Shown: positions 8,187-16,465 of the stretch, one piece after another
Layout: every line of letters begins with the position of its first letter
How positions within the stretch are numbered: position 1 is the first letter of the stretch
Assembly (NCBI GenBank): GCA_965267355.1
Contig: OZ253956.1
Location: 1-64,000, forward strand
Length of the DNA stretch: 64,000 bases
Direction of reading: 5' to 3'
Origin: GCA-002793235 sp965267355
GTDB taxonomy: Bacteria > Bacteroidota > Bacteroidia > Flavobacteriales_E > Vicingaceae
Program-made: the position numbers and the translations under genes
Notes under the pieces: model-generated
Databases searched by the model: none
Told to the model about the DNA's origin: nothing
What the model saw: the letters and a program-made list of their open reading frames with translations, nothing else

Positions 8187-9557
8187 TTAACCGCCTCCTT
8201 TACTTTTCTTTAATCGAATTTCTTCCATAACCTTGGCAGCATCACCATTGTCATTTTTACCAGCTTCATCGTAAGCTTCCTGATCGATTATTTGTGTTTT
8301 GGAAACTCCAGTATTATCTGCTGGGGTTATTGTGCCAGTAGGATTACCATAAGTAATAGTTTTTCCTACTACTATAGGTTTGTAATTTTTAGAAATTTTC
8401 TTGGTTATTTCTTTAGCTACTTCAAGTACGTCAGAATCAACTCCTGATCTTTCTCCTGATAAAATGAATGCAGCAATAGCATTCAAATCATTTACATTAA
8501 GATATTTCTCGGGTATCATATTTTTTTCTATTGCTGTTAAAATATTAGGGATTACTTTATTCTCAAGAATCACAAGATGTTCATCTACAAGACGTCTATC
8601 TTCATTGGTGTTTTTATTTATCCATGCCTTTCCTCCCCAATTAATTACATTTACGACAACAGTTAGCCCTGCTCCAGCGACAGTCTTAGCAGAAGGAGCA
8701 GCAGTATTAATCTTTCTATCTTTAAACCTTCTATCTGGGTTCCCAGTAGATTTGGCCTTTGGTTTCTCAATATTTGTCGGTTTTAAAACATTTGTTTCTC
8801 CTGGTTTACTCGACATCCTTGCACTAACAGATTCCTTTACTGGTTCTGGAGCAATAAAGCTAGCTACATTTGTAGGGAAACCAATATTTCCTTCAGGCCA
8901 ATTTGCAGAAACTTCATCTCTTCTTTTCCAAGCAGCTCGTGTTGTGGAGTTAAAGTTTTCCAAATCAATGTGTGCCTCTCCATTCACCAGTTTAATTCTT
9001 GATTCATTGTAATCTAAATATTCCAAACCATCCAAATCAACTCCTTGAATTGGCTGATTTTCTGTGTACGAATATGGACTATTCCAAGAGAATGATTTGA
9101 ACAATGGGTCAACACTCAAGAATCTTCCTAATCTTGGATTGTAGATTCTAAAACCGTAATCGTAAGAGTTCCCGCCTCCATGCACTTCATCATCTTTCTC
9201 AGTGCCGTTAAAACCCCATCTATACTTTGAAACCCCGTCCGAGTTGTAATCGTCACACAAAATTTGGGTTACTTCTTCTTGATGAGTTACGAGTACATCA
9301 TCAATTAAGAAATAACAATTTGCAGCATTACCAATACGTGTAACATTTATGGTATACGCTCCTGTAACATTGGCAGTAAATTGCGTAGAATAAGTCTGCG
9401 AACCTCCTGTTAAAGTTTGAGTATAAATAACAGTGTTGTTAGGGTCTAATACTTCAAGCAAGATACTCGAAGCTGGATTACAGCTTCCTTTATCTATTGT
9501 AATGGTAAAATCGTAAGTAACACCACTCGTAGCCATAAACGAATTAGTACATCCCAT
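8187..9557 (-). CDS. Stored Rhs tip C, with a longer piece of Rhs core
   Basis: A 456-residue orphan. Unlike the other tips it begins inside the jelly-roll-like insert (MGCTNSFMATSGVTYDFTI) and is about 80% identical in DNA to bases 1109-1420 of the main gene, in inverted orientation. The core end has diverged at the junction (DYNSDGVSKYRWGFNG), so this tip lacks the 16-bp repeat. The C-terminus is Pro/Lys-rich and then helical (IPEKYLNVNDLNAIAAFILSG ... VMEEIRLKKSKGGG); its activity is unknown. Its ATG overlaps the TAA of the upstream gene (TAATG at 9555-9559), so the cassette was joined exactly at a stop codon. Confidence 0.7.
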   Translation of the reverse strand: MGCTNSFMATSGVTYDFTITIDKGSCNPASSILLEVLDPNNTVIYTQTLTGGSQTYSTQFTANVTGAYTINVTRIGNAANCYFLIDDVLVTHQEEVTQILCDDYNSDGVSKYRWGFNGTEKDDEVHGGGNSYDYGFRIYNPRLGRFLSVDPLFKSFSWNSPYSYTENQPIQGVDLDGLEYLDYNESRIKLVNGEAHIDLENFNSTTRAAWKRRDEVSANWPEGNIGFPTNVASFIAPEPVKESVSARMSSKPGETNVLKPTNIEKPKAKSTGNPDRRFKDRKINTAAPSAKTVAGAGLTVVVNVINWGGKAWINKNTNEDRRLVDEHLVILENKVIPNILTAIEKNMIPEKYLNVNDLNAIAAFILSGERSGVDSDVLEVAKEITKKISKNYKPIVVGKTITYGNPTGTITPADNTGVSKTQIIDQEAYDEAGKNDNGDAAKVMEEIRLKKSKGGG

Positions 9558-10063
9558 TAATTTATTTTGAAGCTCTTTATTACATATTCAAATGTTTTTT
9601 CATTATTTGCAAACATTTGTACAGAAGAACTAAAAGTAATATTAAGTAAATTGTTTTTGTGCTTCATCTGATATAATATAACCTTGATTATTTCTTGATT
9701 TAACTTATGAGTATATACTATTTTAGAACATTGTTTTCCGTTTATTAAAATTATTCCATGATTTAATATTTTACATGAATTAAGATATTTTTCAAGACCA
9801 ATTATACTTTTTTTATAATCTGTTTGTAAATTACCACTACTATTGGAAATAGTGAGGTTAAAATTTGATTTAAATCCATGTGTTTTTGGGTCAACAAAAT
9901 TAAAGATAGTGGAAGTATGATGATTTATTTTCCAATTTGAAGGATACTTAATTTCAAAAGAACCATAATTACTTACAGAATTATGAGTGTTGTATGTAAT
10001 ATCTTGAGGATGTCCTTTTAATACTAGAATTAATATTATATTAAGAGTCAATATTATTTTCAT
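9557..10063 (-). CDS. Secreted PsbP/DcrB-like protein, second accessory gene of cassette D
   Basis: A 168-residue protein with an N-terminal signal-like segment (MKIILTLNIILILVLKG) and a body resembling PsbP/DUF1795-type folds (GSFEIKYPSNWKIN, NFNLTIS, FEYVIKSFKI at the end). It overlaps the preceding gene by 4 bp (ATGA), which indicates translational coupling. Its stop overlaps the start of tip C. Probably an immunity-type gene; not proven. Confidence 0.65.
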   Translation of the reverse strand: MKIILTLNIILILVLKGHPQDITYNTHNSVSNYGSFEIKYPSNWKINHHTSTIFNFVDPKTHGFKSNFNLTISNSSGNLQTDYKKSIIGLEKYLNSCKILNHGIILINGKQCSKIVYTHKLNQEIIKVILYQMKHKNNLLNITFSSSVQMFANNEKTFEYVIKSFKIN

Positions 10064-10353
10064 ATTATTTTTAAGATTTCTTCTCCACTGTAAAATTCAA
10101 GTGGTTCATATACACAAATATATGAAGTGTTATTTTCAAAATCACATTTATATATTTGTACTAAATCATCTTTACTAACATCATAATTCTTAAGATCTAT
10201 TAAACTTGATAAAGTACTTATATTTAACTCTTCTGTTTCATTTATCCATATCTCCTTATCGAATTTGATAGATCCAAAGTGTTCTACAGATTTTAATTTA
10301 TCTGTACTTATTCCTTTTTCTTTTAATAGTTTTTTAATATAACTTTTAAGCAT
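10060..10353 (-). CDS. Small soluble protein, probable immunity protein of stored tip D
   Basis: About 97 residues from ATG 10353 (MLKSYIKKLLKEKG); the further upstream frame is not needed. It lies 7 bp after the stop of tip D and overlaps the next gene by 4 bp. No signal peptide or TM segment; acidic C-terminus (YEPLEFYSGEEILKII). No family recognised. Its position makes it the prime immunity candidate for tip D. Confidence 0.65.
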   Translation of the reverse strand: MLKSYIKKLLKEKGISTDKLKSVEHFGSIKFDKEIWINETEELNISTLSSLIDLKNYDVSKDDLVQIYKCDFENNTSYICVYEPLEFYSGEEILKII

Positions 10354-10360
10354 TAATAAC

Positions 10361-11464
10361 TTATTCTTTTGTATTAGTATTATCAATTATAGCCTCCACT
10401 TTATCATGAGTTTCAGCTCCATATTCTGCACCAACAAAACCTCCCACAATACTACCAACAATTCCTCCTATTATTGCACCAGGTACTGCGCCAACGCCTG
10501 CAAAAGGTGCACCAATTGAAGCTCCAATTAATGCTCCTGCTTCTCCACCTGCTAGTGCCCCAGCAAATCCCCCAACTTCTTCAGCAGCGGCTCTACTTTT
10601 ATCTTCAGCTGTAGAAATGTTTATGCCAGCAGTTACAAATGATAAAACACCTAAGCCTCTTCCAAACTTTCCTAATATTTTAGCATTTCTGTTATATTTA
10701 GCATTTGTTTTATTTGCAGTTCCAGTTTGTCTAGATAGCTCATCAGTTATAGGTTTTTTAGCCTCAATAATTGTTGCAGGTATAGCAGGGGTTTTTGCTC
10801 TAGCTCTTATTTTATACTTTGATCTTGCTTTACCATCAGTTGGACCTAAATGCTTAACATTTTCGTTGTAATAATTCCTTGCATTTTCTCCTTGTATTAA
10901 AGTGTAGGCTCCATATTCGTTTACACTTTGAACACCTCTTAAAATTAAATCACCGTTGGTGTTTTTATTGGCATCACTGTTTTCTATCATATCACCATGA
11001 GCGTAGGAGAATACTACTTTTTGTTCATTATCAACAACTATTATCGCACCACCTTTTGAAATTACAAAACCATTCTCATCAACTTCATTATGATAAGTAT
11101 AATTAATCGTATAAGAATTTTGGTCACCATAAGTTTGGTAAACTAATTCTAACTGATTATCAAACCCATCATCACCAGTTAAATATGGAGGGTCTCCAGG
11201 ACCTTCACCATTTTTATCTATAAATCTTATTGGATTATTAGCAGAGAAAGTATATGGGCTCATAAAAGGATATTGTTTTGCCAGTGGATCCTCAGAATTA
11301 AACCTGCCTATTCTGCTGTCATAAATCCTTGCTCCAAAATCATAACTGTTACCTGTTCCTTTTAAATTATCGTCTTTCTCCATTCCGTTGAACCCCCATC
11401 TATACCTAGCAGAGCCGGATGAATAGCTAAAACGTGAACTTGTATGTGCCGGTTTTAATAGCAT
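10361..11464 (-). CDS. Stored Rhs tip D with glycine-zipper membrane segment
   Basis: About 367 residues from ATG 11464, chosen because it gives the same 13-codon leader (MLLKPAHTSSRFS) as tips A, B and E. An in-frame ATG at 11506 overlaps the upstream gene. The core end (SSGSARYRWGFNGMEKDD, DSRIGRFNSEDPL) is followed by a linker and a C-terminus rich in Gly/Ala with regular GxxxG spacing (GGEAGALIGASIGAPFAG, IIGGIVGSIVGGFVG). Such segments insert into membranes, so a pore-forming or membrane-active toxin is possible, though this part may only be a translocation element. Confidence 0.75.
   Translation of the reverse strand: MLLKPAHTSSRFSYSSGSARYRWGFNGMEKDDNLKGTGNSYDFGARIYDSRIGRFNSEDPLAKQYPFMSPYTFSANNPIRFIDKNGEGPGDPPYLTGDDGFDNQLELVYQTYGDQNSYTINYTYHNEVDENGFVISKGGAIIVVDNEQKVVFSYAHGDMIENSDANKNTNGDLILRGVQSVNEYGAYTLIQGENARNYYNENVKHLGPTDGKARSKYKIRARAKTPAIPATIIEAKKPITDELSRQTGTANKTNAKYNRNAKILGKFGRGLGVLSFVTAGINISTAEDKSRAAAEEVGGFAGALAGGEAGALIGASIGAPFAGVGAVPGAIIGGIVGSIVGGFVGAEYGAETHDKVEAIIDNTNTKE
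11409..11424 (-). repeat. Core/tip junction repeat, stored tip D
   Basis: Identical 16-bp repeat, inverted relative to the main gene. The match with tip F continues for more than 60 bases 3' of the repeat, through the codons for NGMEKDDNLKGTGNSYDFG. Confidence 0.85.
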
Positions 11465-11486
11465 TTCACTCTCATAAGTATCTAAA

Positions 11487-11891
11487 TTAATGCGAAAGAA
11501 TTTCATCGAATGTTACAGGAACAGTTAAAGAAACACGAACATTTTCTCCTTTTTGTTTACCAGGCTTCCAAATTGGCATTGATTGGACTATTTCTAGGGC
11601 AAGTTTATTAAGCTTTTTGTTATTAACACCTTTTCTTATTTCAACCTCAACAGTTTTTCCATTTTCATCAACAACAAAATTCACGTAAACTTTACAATTA
11701 CATGAGCTTTTACCTAACAATTTATCTACTTGATTATTAAGGTATGTATTTATCTTTTTATTTCCACCAGGAAATTCTGGCATTATTTCAACTATTGTAA
11801 AAGTTTCTTCAGATTTTAAATCAGACTCATTTTTTTGAGAAAATATCTGCAGAGGAGTTATAAATAAGAAAATAAATATATATTTATTCAT
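11487..11891 (-). CDS. Secreted TonB C-terminal-domain protein
   Basis: About 134 residues from ATG 11891 (MNKYIFIFLFITPLQIFSQ, a signal peptide). The body matches the TonB C-terminal domain used in many Bacteroidota small proteins: PEFPGGNKKINTYL near the start, VYVNFVVDENGKTVEVEI in the middle, and QSMPIWKPGKQKGENVRV then VPVTF at the end. There is no TM anchor or Pro-rich linker, so it is not a classical TonB. It lies 2 bp after the membrane protein gene 11894-12268, as the third gene of cassette E, and may help immunity. Confidence 0.7.
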   Translation of the reverse strand: MNKYIFIFLFITPLQIFSQKNESDLKSEETFTIVEIMPEFPGGNKKINTYLNNQVDKLLGKSSCNCKVYVNFVVDENGKTVEVEIRKGVNNKKLNKLALEIVQSMPIWKPGKQKGENVRVSLTVPVTFDEILSH

Positions 11892-11893
11892 AA

Positions 11894-12268
11894 CTAAACA
11901 TAAAAATTTCGAAATAGATTTATCAATACTAAAATGAACATTATTACACATAAAAAGACTAAATAGTAAACTACTAAGAGACGTTTATAGTTACTTTTCT
12001 GTTCAAATAAATTTACACGAGATTTAATAACAGTCATAAGGTTGAATAAATATCGCCATGCAAAGAAAATAAATATAGGTGCCATAATAAAAATAGACTC
12101 ATTTATACTTATTCGATCTATATCAAATACTACTTGAAACAAAACTGATACACCAAGAAAATTTGCGTAAGTCACTAATAACGTAATCGCTACACCAAAA
12201 ACCTCTGGAGTTCTATCCTTTTTATAAAGAGAACATATATACAAAACTAAATAGTCGAAAAGCACCAT
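11894..12268 (-). CDS. Multi-TM protein, probable immunity protein of stored tip E
   Basis: A 124-residue protein with four hydrophobic segments (near the N-terminus, about residues 25-48, 58-80 and 97-120). No family recognised. It starts 6 bp after the stop of tip E. A polytopic immunity protein is typical against membrane-active toxins, and tip E indeed ends with hydrophobic, Gly-rich stretches. Confidence 0.65.
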   Translation of the reverse strand: MVLFDYLVLYICSLYKKDRTPEVFGVAITLLVTYANFLGVSVLFQVVFDIDRISINESIFIMAPIFIFFAWRYLFNLMTVIKSRVNLFEQKSNYKRLLVVYYLVFLCVIMFILVLINLFRNFYV

Positions 12269-12274
12269 ATTTTA

Positions 12275-13351
12275 TTATTCAAACATACTAAACCCTTTTT
12301 GAAGTGTTGTGATATCTGATGGAATTGGTGGCCCATGTTGAATCATATAATGGGTAGTACCATCTACAACAGTCATTGTTACGAAATATCCACCTGCTAA
12401 AATCCAGCCATAGCCAGGAACAAAACCAACGAATCCTGCAATCAAATCAGTTCCTTTTCTCATAGTATAACCACTTTCATCTATTTCGTGTAAAGTCAAT
12501 AAAATACCTGCTGAATTGGTTATAACTCCACCAGCCTTTAATACTTTAAGCGTACCTGCCTTAAATTTAAATTTTCTTAAGGCTGAATTTATATCTTCAC
12601 CAGTAACGCTTCCATTTCCTGTGAATTTTGCCTTACCAGTTACTGGATCAATCTGATATTCTTTTAACAATCTCTGTTTATTTAAAGCACGAGAAAGAAA
12701 CTTATTCTCATTCAAAGCTTGTATTACTTTATTATAATCTTCAATAGTTCCAGTTGCTCCTTCTGCAATTCCATATAATGAAATTCCTATAGCAGAGTAT
12801 TTTTTATGTGAACCATCCGCCATCATATAAGTTTCATCTCCAGGTTGTGAAATGTGTTCAGTTGATAATATATCAACTTCCGATTGTGTAGAAATTGGTT
12901 CATCCTTTACTTCAATTGTTCCCCCTATTCGTTCTCCTTCTCCACCAGGTAACCCATAGATATCCTCACCATTTTCTCCGCATCCTAAGCATAAATTTTG
13001 ACCCCCTATGATAGAATTTTCACCTGTTCGAATTCCTCCATTTGGTGCAACAGAACCTTTTTCTCCTTTTGCATCTTCTTGAGGGTTTACACCTTCTAAT
13101 CCAGAGGGATCTACAAAAAATACAGGATTGTTGTTAAATGTAGCATAAGATGATTGCCAAGGATAGTTTATAGGGTCTCTATTCCACCTTCTTCCTAATC
13201 TACTGTCATATTGCCAAAATTCAGCTGTATAACTATTTCCAGCTCCCTTCATTTCATCATCCTTTTCTTGACCTTGGAACCCCCATCTATACTTAGCAGA
13301 GCCGGATGAATTGCTGAAATTTGAACTTGCATATACCAATTTTAGTAGCAT
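12275..13351 (-). CDS. Stored Rhs tip E, hydrophobic C-terminus
   Basis: A 358-residue orphan Rhs tip with the 13-codon leader (MLLKLVYASSNFS), core end (SSGSAKYRWGFQGQEKDD, DSRLGRRWNRDPI) and a variable region. The last 90 residues include hydrophobic stretches (AGGVITNSAGILLTLHEI, DLIAGFVGFVPGYGWILAGG), suggesting membrane insertion. No known toxin family recognised. The downstream gene encodes a polytopic membrane protein, in line with a membrane target. Confidence 0.75.
   Translation of the reverse strand: MLLKLVYASSNFSNSSGSAKYRWGFQGQEKDDEMKGAGNSYTAEFWQYDSRLGRRWNRDPINYPWQSSYATFNNNPVFFVDPSGLEGVNPQEDAKGEKGSVAPNGGIRTGENSIIGGQNLCLGCGENGEDIYGLPGGEGERIGGTIEVKDEPISTQSEVDILSTEHISQPGDETYMMADGSHKKYSAIGISLYGIAEGATGTIEDYNKVIQALNENKFLSRALNKQRLLKEYQIDPVTGKAKFTGNGSVTGEDINSALRKFKFKAGTLKVLKAGGVITNSAGILLTLHEIDESGYTMRKGTDLIAGFVGFVPGYGWILAGGYFVTMTVVDGTTHYMIQHGPPIPSDITTLQKGFSMFE
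13296..13311 (-). repeat. Core/tip junction repeat, stored tip E
   Basis: Identical 16-bp repeat, inverted relative to the main gene; 40 bases into the ORF. Confidence 0.85.
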
Positions 13352-13403
13352 TTTACTCTTTAAAGATACTTTTTAACGGAATTTTTATGAAATAATTTAG
13401 GGT

Positions 13404-14096
13404 TCAATCAGAAACAATTACCTTTACATTCATAGCATCTTCTACCTTTTCAGTAGTTGCTTTATTTATAAATTCTAAATGTAACTTTATGTTATAATCA
13501 CCTGGTTTAGTATATACTCTTTCGACAAGAAAATAACTACTATTTTTTTCAAATGTTACTATCTTGTCATCTACATAAAAATCACAATTTAAATGAGGTG
13601 GTCTCGCGATATATACTTCAATCCATAATGGTTCATTTACCTTAATTTCATTTGATGACATAATTATTTTTGGAAACACAACTCCTTGCTCTTTAATTAC
13701 CTCTCCTTGCTCACTATAATCAGCTCTATAAAACACTTCACCCTCAAATTCTGTATCTAATGCATAATAACATATATAAGTTTCAATTGAGTTATTAGGG
13801 TAAAAAAATCTACCTATACCAATTTTAACTCCATTGTGATAATAAACCTCTCCTTTTAATGTTTTATCAGAATAATACCATTTTGCCCATCCATGTTCTT
13901 TTCCATCTTTTATATCAACTATATATTTTAAATTTCCATTTTCATAGTACTCTTTGTGTTTATAATTTAGAGTATCTAAATTTTCATTGGTTTTAGTAAT
14001 ATTTTTATCGATACTTTCTCCATGATTCTCGGAGGTACATGAAAGTATACAGATAAGGAAAATGAATATTATATTACTAATTATCTTCTTCTTCAT
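13404..14096 (-). CDS. MORN-repeat lipoprotein, probable immunity protein of stored tip F
   Basis: About 230 residues from ATG 14096 (MKKKIISNIIFIFLICILSC), a lipoprotein signal with the lipobox Cys at residue 20. MORN-variant repeats follow (HKEYYENGNLKYIVDIKDGKEHG, KWYYSDKTLKGEVYYHNGVK), then a beta-sandwich-like C-terminal half (NEPLWIEVYIARPP). It overlaps the end of tip F by about 20 bp, so the pair is translationally linked. MORN-variant proteins are frequent neighbours of Bacteroidota toxins. Confidence 0.7.
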   Translation of the reverse strand: MKKKIISNIIFIFLICILSCTSENHGESIDKNITKTNENLDTLNYKHKEYYENGNLKYIVDIKDGKEHGWAKWYYSDKTLKGEVYYHNGVKIGIGRFFYPNNSIETYICYYALDTEFEGEVFYRADYSEQGEVIKEQGVVFPKIIMSSNEIKVNEPLWIEVYIARPPHLNCDFYVDDKIVTFEKNSSYFLVERVYTKPGDYNIKLHLEFINKATTEKVEDAMNVKVIVSD

Positions 14097-15084
14097 TTGG
14101 AACATCTTCATTAGTTGGAGTTACATGATCTCTTGTATCACTACCTTGAATTATAAAACCACTAGAATCACCTCTTTCTATACAATATTTGCATCGAACA
14201 GTATCCCCAGTTTGTACAGTTTCAGATTGGCTATTAATTTCAATTTTATCGTCTACCACAGCATTCACAGCATCATTTAATGAATTTATAAAGGATTCAA
14301 AATTACTTAGATTATTGAGTAGCCTAATAATCGTATTTGAAGTGTTATTAATGCCACCACCAGATAATCCACCCAATGCAGAAACTAATTCATCTGCTTC
14401 AACTTCGTGTATATCCCTATTCTCACCCTGAGTTTTTGTAGGTGAATAAGAATAACCTTTTGTGGTCAGCATTACACCTCCAGCTTGTGATTCACCTGGT
14501 CCTTCAAAATCAAGAGTTGCTAATGCTTTTATCGCATCTATATTATCCATTATTGCATTAGCAATTAAAGCATTATCTCGGCCTAATCCTCTTCTTGTCA
14601 AACGTTCTTTTCCAAACTTTTCAGATTTGCTTACTGTAAAAGAACCATCTTCATTAATTACTACTGTTGTTTGGTGTATTTTATCACGCCATACTCTAAC
14701 TTTAGTTAATAACGCTCCTCCAAGTCCGCCTTCAGATCTATTTTCTGCTTTAAAAACATCATTACTCAAAACCTTTCCAAACGTTACTTCAGCACCTGTA
14801 CGTTTATCAATAATTGTAATTAAATCAACTTCTATTTTTCCATCTTCATCTTTATAAAATAGAGGATTATTTAGAAAAGATTTGTAAGTGCTTTGATCTG
14901 GTTGCAGATGGTGCATTTTATCAATAACTTTCCATCTTCCAATTCTAGGGTCATACATTCTAGTCCCAAAATCATAACTGTTACCTGTTCCTTTTAAATT
15001 ATCGTCTTTTTCCATTCCGTTGAACCCCCATCTATACTTAGCAGAGCCGGATGAATTGTAATATGTATTGATATTCAGAGACAT
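14077..15084 (-). CDS. Stored Rhs tip F, first cassette after the recombinase
   Basis: A 335-residue orphan tip. The leader is only 8 codons (MSLNINTY) and then matches the main gene (YNSSGSAKYRWGFNG). The core end (DPRIGRWKVIDKM, NNPLFYKDEDGKIEVD) precedes an uncharacterised C-terminus that has a CxxC pair near its end (VRCKYCIERG), followed by an acidic tail. It starts 21 bp after the stop of the tyrosine recombinase gene in the same direction, so it may be read from the recombinase promoter. Confidence 0.75.
   Translation of the reverse strand: MSLNINTYYNSSGSAKYRWGFNGMEKDDNLKGTGNSYDFGTRMYDPRIGRWKVIDKMHHLQPDQSTYKSFLNNPLFYKDEDGKIEVDLITIIDKRTGAEVTFGKVLSNDVFKAENRSEGGLGGALLTKVRVWRDKIHQTTVVINEDGSFTVSKSEKFGKERLTRRGLGRDNALIANAIMDNIDAIKALATLDFEGPGESQAGGVMLTTKGYSYSPTKTQGENRDIHEVEADELVSALGGLSGGGINNTSNTIIRLLNNLSNFESFINSLNDAVNAVVDDKIEINSQSETVQTGDTVRCKYCIERGDSSGFIIQGSDTRDHVTPTNEDVPNEEEDN
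15041..15056 (-). repeat. Core/tip junction repeat, stored tip F
   Basis: Identical 16-bp repeat, inverted relative to the main gene. It lies 50 bp from the end of the recombinase gene. Confidence 0.85.
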
Positions 15085-15105
15085 GTAGCTGTTAAATTTA
15101 CGTAA

Positions 15106-16230
15106 TTATGCTAAAAACGCGTGTTTTTTAGTAGCATTTTCCATACCAGATTCAACAATTTTTTGGAAAAATATTTCCGTTTCCCTGTCCATAGAGCTTT
15201 GCATTAACTCTACGTATTTAAAAAACTCTTTGCTATTGGCAGCATGCCCCGAAATTTTACGCACCATATATTCAGGCACACCCAAATTTAGCATATTGGT
15301 AATAGCTGTTCGCCTCATGGTATGTGTTGTAATATGATCCGATAGTTTATAATGGATTTTATTAATGGGGTCTTTGTATATAATTTCTGCCCTACCCCTT
15401 TTTTCTCTCGTTTTTACTACTTCGTAATCATCCGGCAACAATTTGCCTAGTCGCTTTAATTGAATATCAAGATAGGCCGTACTAATTGATGGAAGTAATG
15501 TTTTTTGTTTATCCTTATATTTTTTAATTATAGCAATGGCATAATCAGGCAATTTAATAGAGGTTTTTGTTTTAGTTTTTTGCGATTTTACGTTTAAGTA
15601 ATAATTACCATGCTGAATAATTAGGTTCTTTCTCGTTAATGCTAACAAGTCTGAAACCCTAAGTGCAACCGTGCAACCAAATACAAATATGTCCTTCACC
15701 TCAACTAACCCTCTAGCCTCAACCAATTCGTTAAAACTATTATTAAAAATAATGTAGTTAAACTGCTCCGGACTTATGGTAATAATGTCAATATCTTCTT
15801 TAGGCACGTAAAACGATTTATGAAAATTGCCAACATTTATGTTTCGTTCGTTATTTAAATAATTTAAAAATACGCGCAGCCTTTTAATACTATGCCCAAC
15901 AAAATTGTCAAAATATCCCCTATCATCATACATAAAATCGGTAAATGCTTTGTAAAACTTACGCCAATAGTTGGCAGCTTGCTCTTTTTCTCTTTGAGTT
16001 AAATTGTTTACAACATATAGTTTTATCTCAAATTTAGATTCCTCCACAAATGAGTGCATTAGTATCCGAAAATAAATGTATGAATCAACAGTTGATTGAC
16101 TAATTCGAGCTCCATTCTTTTTATGCCTTTTACCGGTAGATGTATCCTTTATAAATTCATCTAATAATTGAAAGAAATTTTCTTGATTGAGCGTTTTGTG
16201 TTTTCTTGTAATTCTAATTCTTGCTGCCAT
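15106..16230 (-). CDS. Tyrosine recombinase (phage-integrase family)
   Basis: A 374-residue protein with an N-terminal SAM-like core-binding part (about 1-140) and a C-terminal catalytic domain with the full set of active-site residues: Arg191 (CTVALRVSDLL), Lys near 218, HTMRR (His303, Arg306), SGHA (His329) and Tyr339 (KYVELM). It therefore looks active. It is the last gene of the Rhs array, codirectional with it, and faces the 3' end of tmRNA, a classic integrase target. It could be the integrase of an island inserted at ssrA, the enzyme that shuffles the Rhs tips, or both. The sequence alone does not decide. Confidence 0.9.
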   Translation of the reverse strand: MAARIRITRKHKTLNQENFFQLLDEFIKDTSTGKRHKKNGARISQSTVDSYIYFRILMHSFVEESKFEIKLYVVNNLTQREKEQAANYWRKFYKAFTDFMYDDRGYFDNFVGHSIKRLRVFLNYLNNERNINVGNFHKSFYVPKEDIDIITISPEQFNYIIFNNSFNELVEARGLVEVKDIFVFGCTVALRVSDLLALTRKNLIIQHGNYYLNVKSQKTKTKTSIKLPDYAIAIIKKYKDKQKTLLPSISTAYLDIQLKRLGKLLPDDYEVVKTREKRGRAEIIYKDPINKIHYKLSDHITTHTMRRTAITNMLNLGVPEYMVRKISGHAANSKEFFKYVELMQSSMDRETEIFFQKIVESGMENATKKHAFLA

Positions 16231-16306
16231 AATTATTTATTTTTATGGCAATATAATTAGTTTAATAATTACAGTAAAACATTACAATTAAACAAAAGTA
16301 ATTTTT

Positions 16307-16324
16307 TGTGGAGTCGGAGGGATT
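16307..16324. repeat. Direct repeat of the tmRNA 3' end (candidate att site)
   Basis: TGTGGAGTCGGAGGGATT, identical to 16466-16483, 159 bp away in the same orientation. The remaining sequence around it is not tmRNA-like. It lies 77 bp upstream of the recombinase start codon, where att sites of integrative elements usually sit. Confidence 0.7.
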
Positions 16325-16465
16325 ACCATTGGTGGTCCCTACCTTTCCGAAGGTCAAAATCAACCTGCAAATTGTTCGCACAATTTTATTTGTTTTCATC
16401 GAATTTACATCAAGCAAGCTTGTGTAAATTCTCAGTTCAACAAAATATATAGCAGTTTTATTCTC

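Noticed and set aside
8401..9012. 203-residue plus-strand ORF
   Set aside because: Opposite-strand shadow of Rhs tip C; Ser/Leu-rich composition without family features.
11480..11510. Similarity to the IS6 end (TTCTTTCGCATTAATTT)
   Set aside because: The bases encode the conserved end of the TonB-domain protein (FDEILSH and stop) and lack the GG-TTCTG terminus; probably chance.
14462..14857. 131-residue plus-strand ORF
   Set aside because: Shadow of Rhs tip F; no initiation signal.
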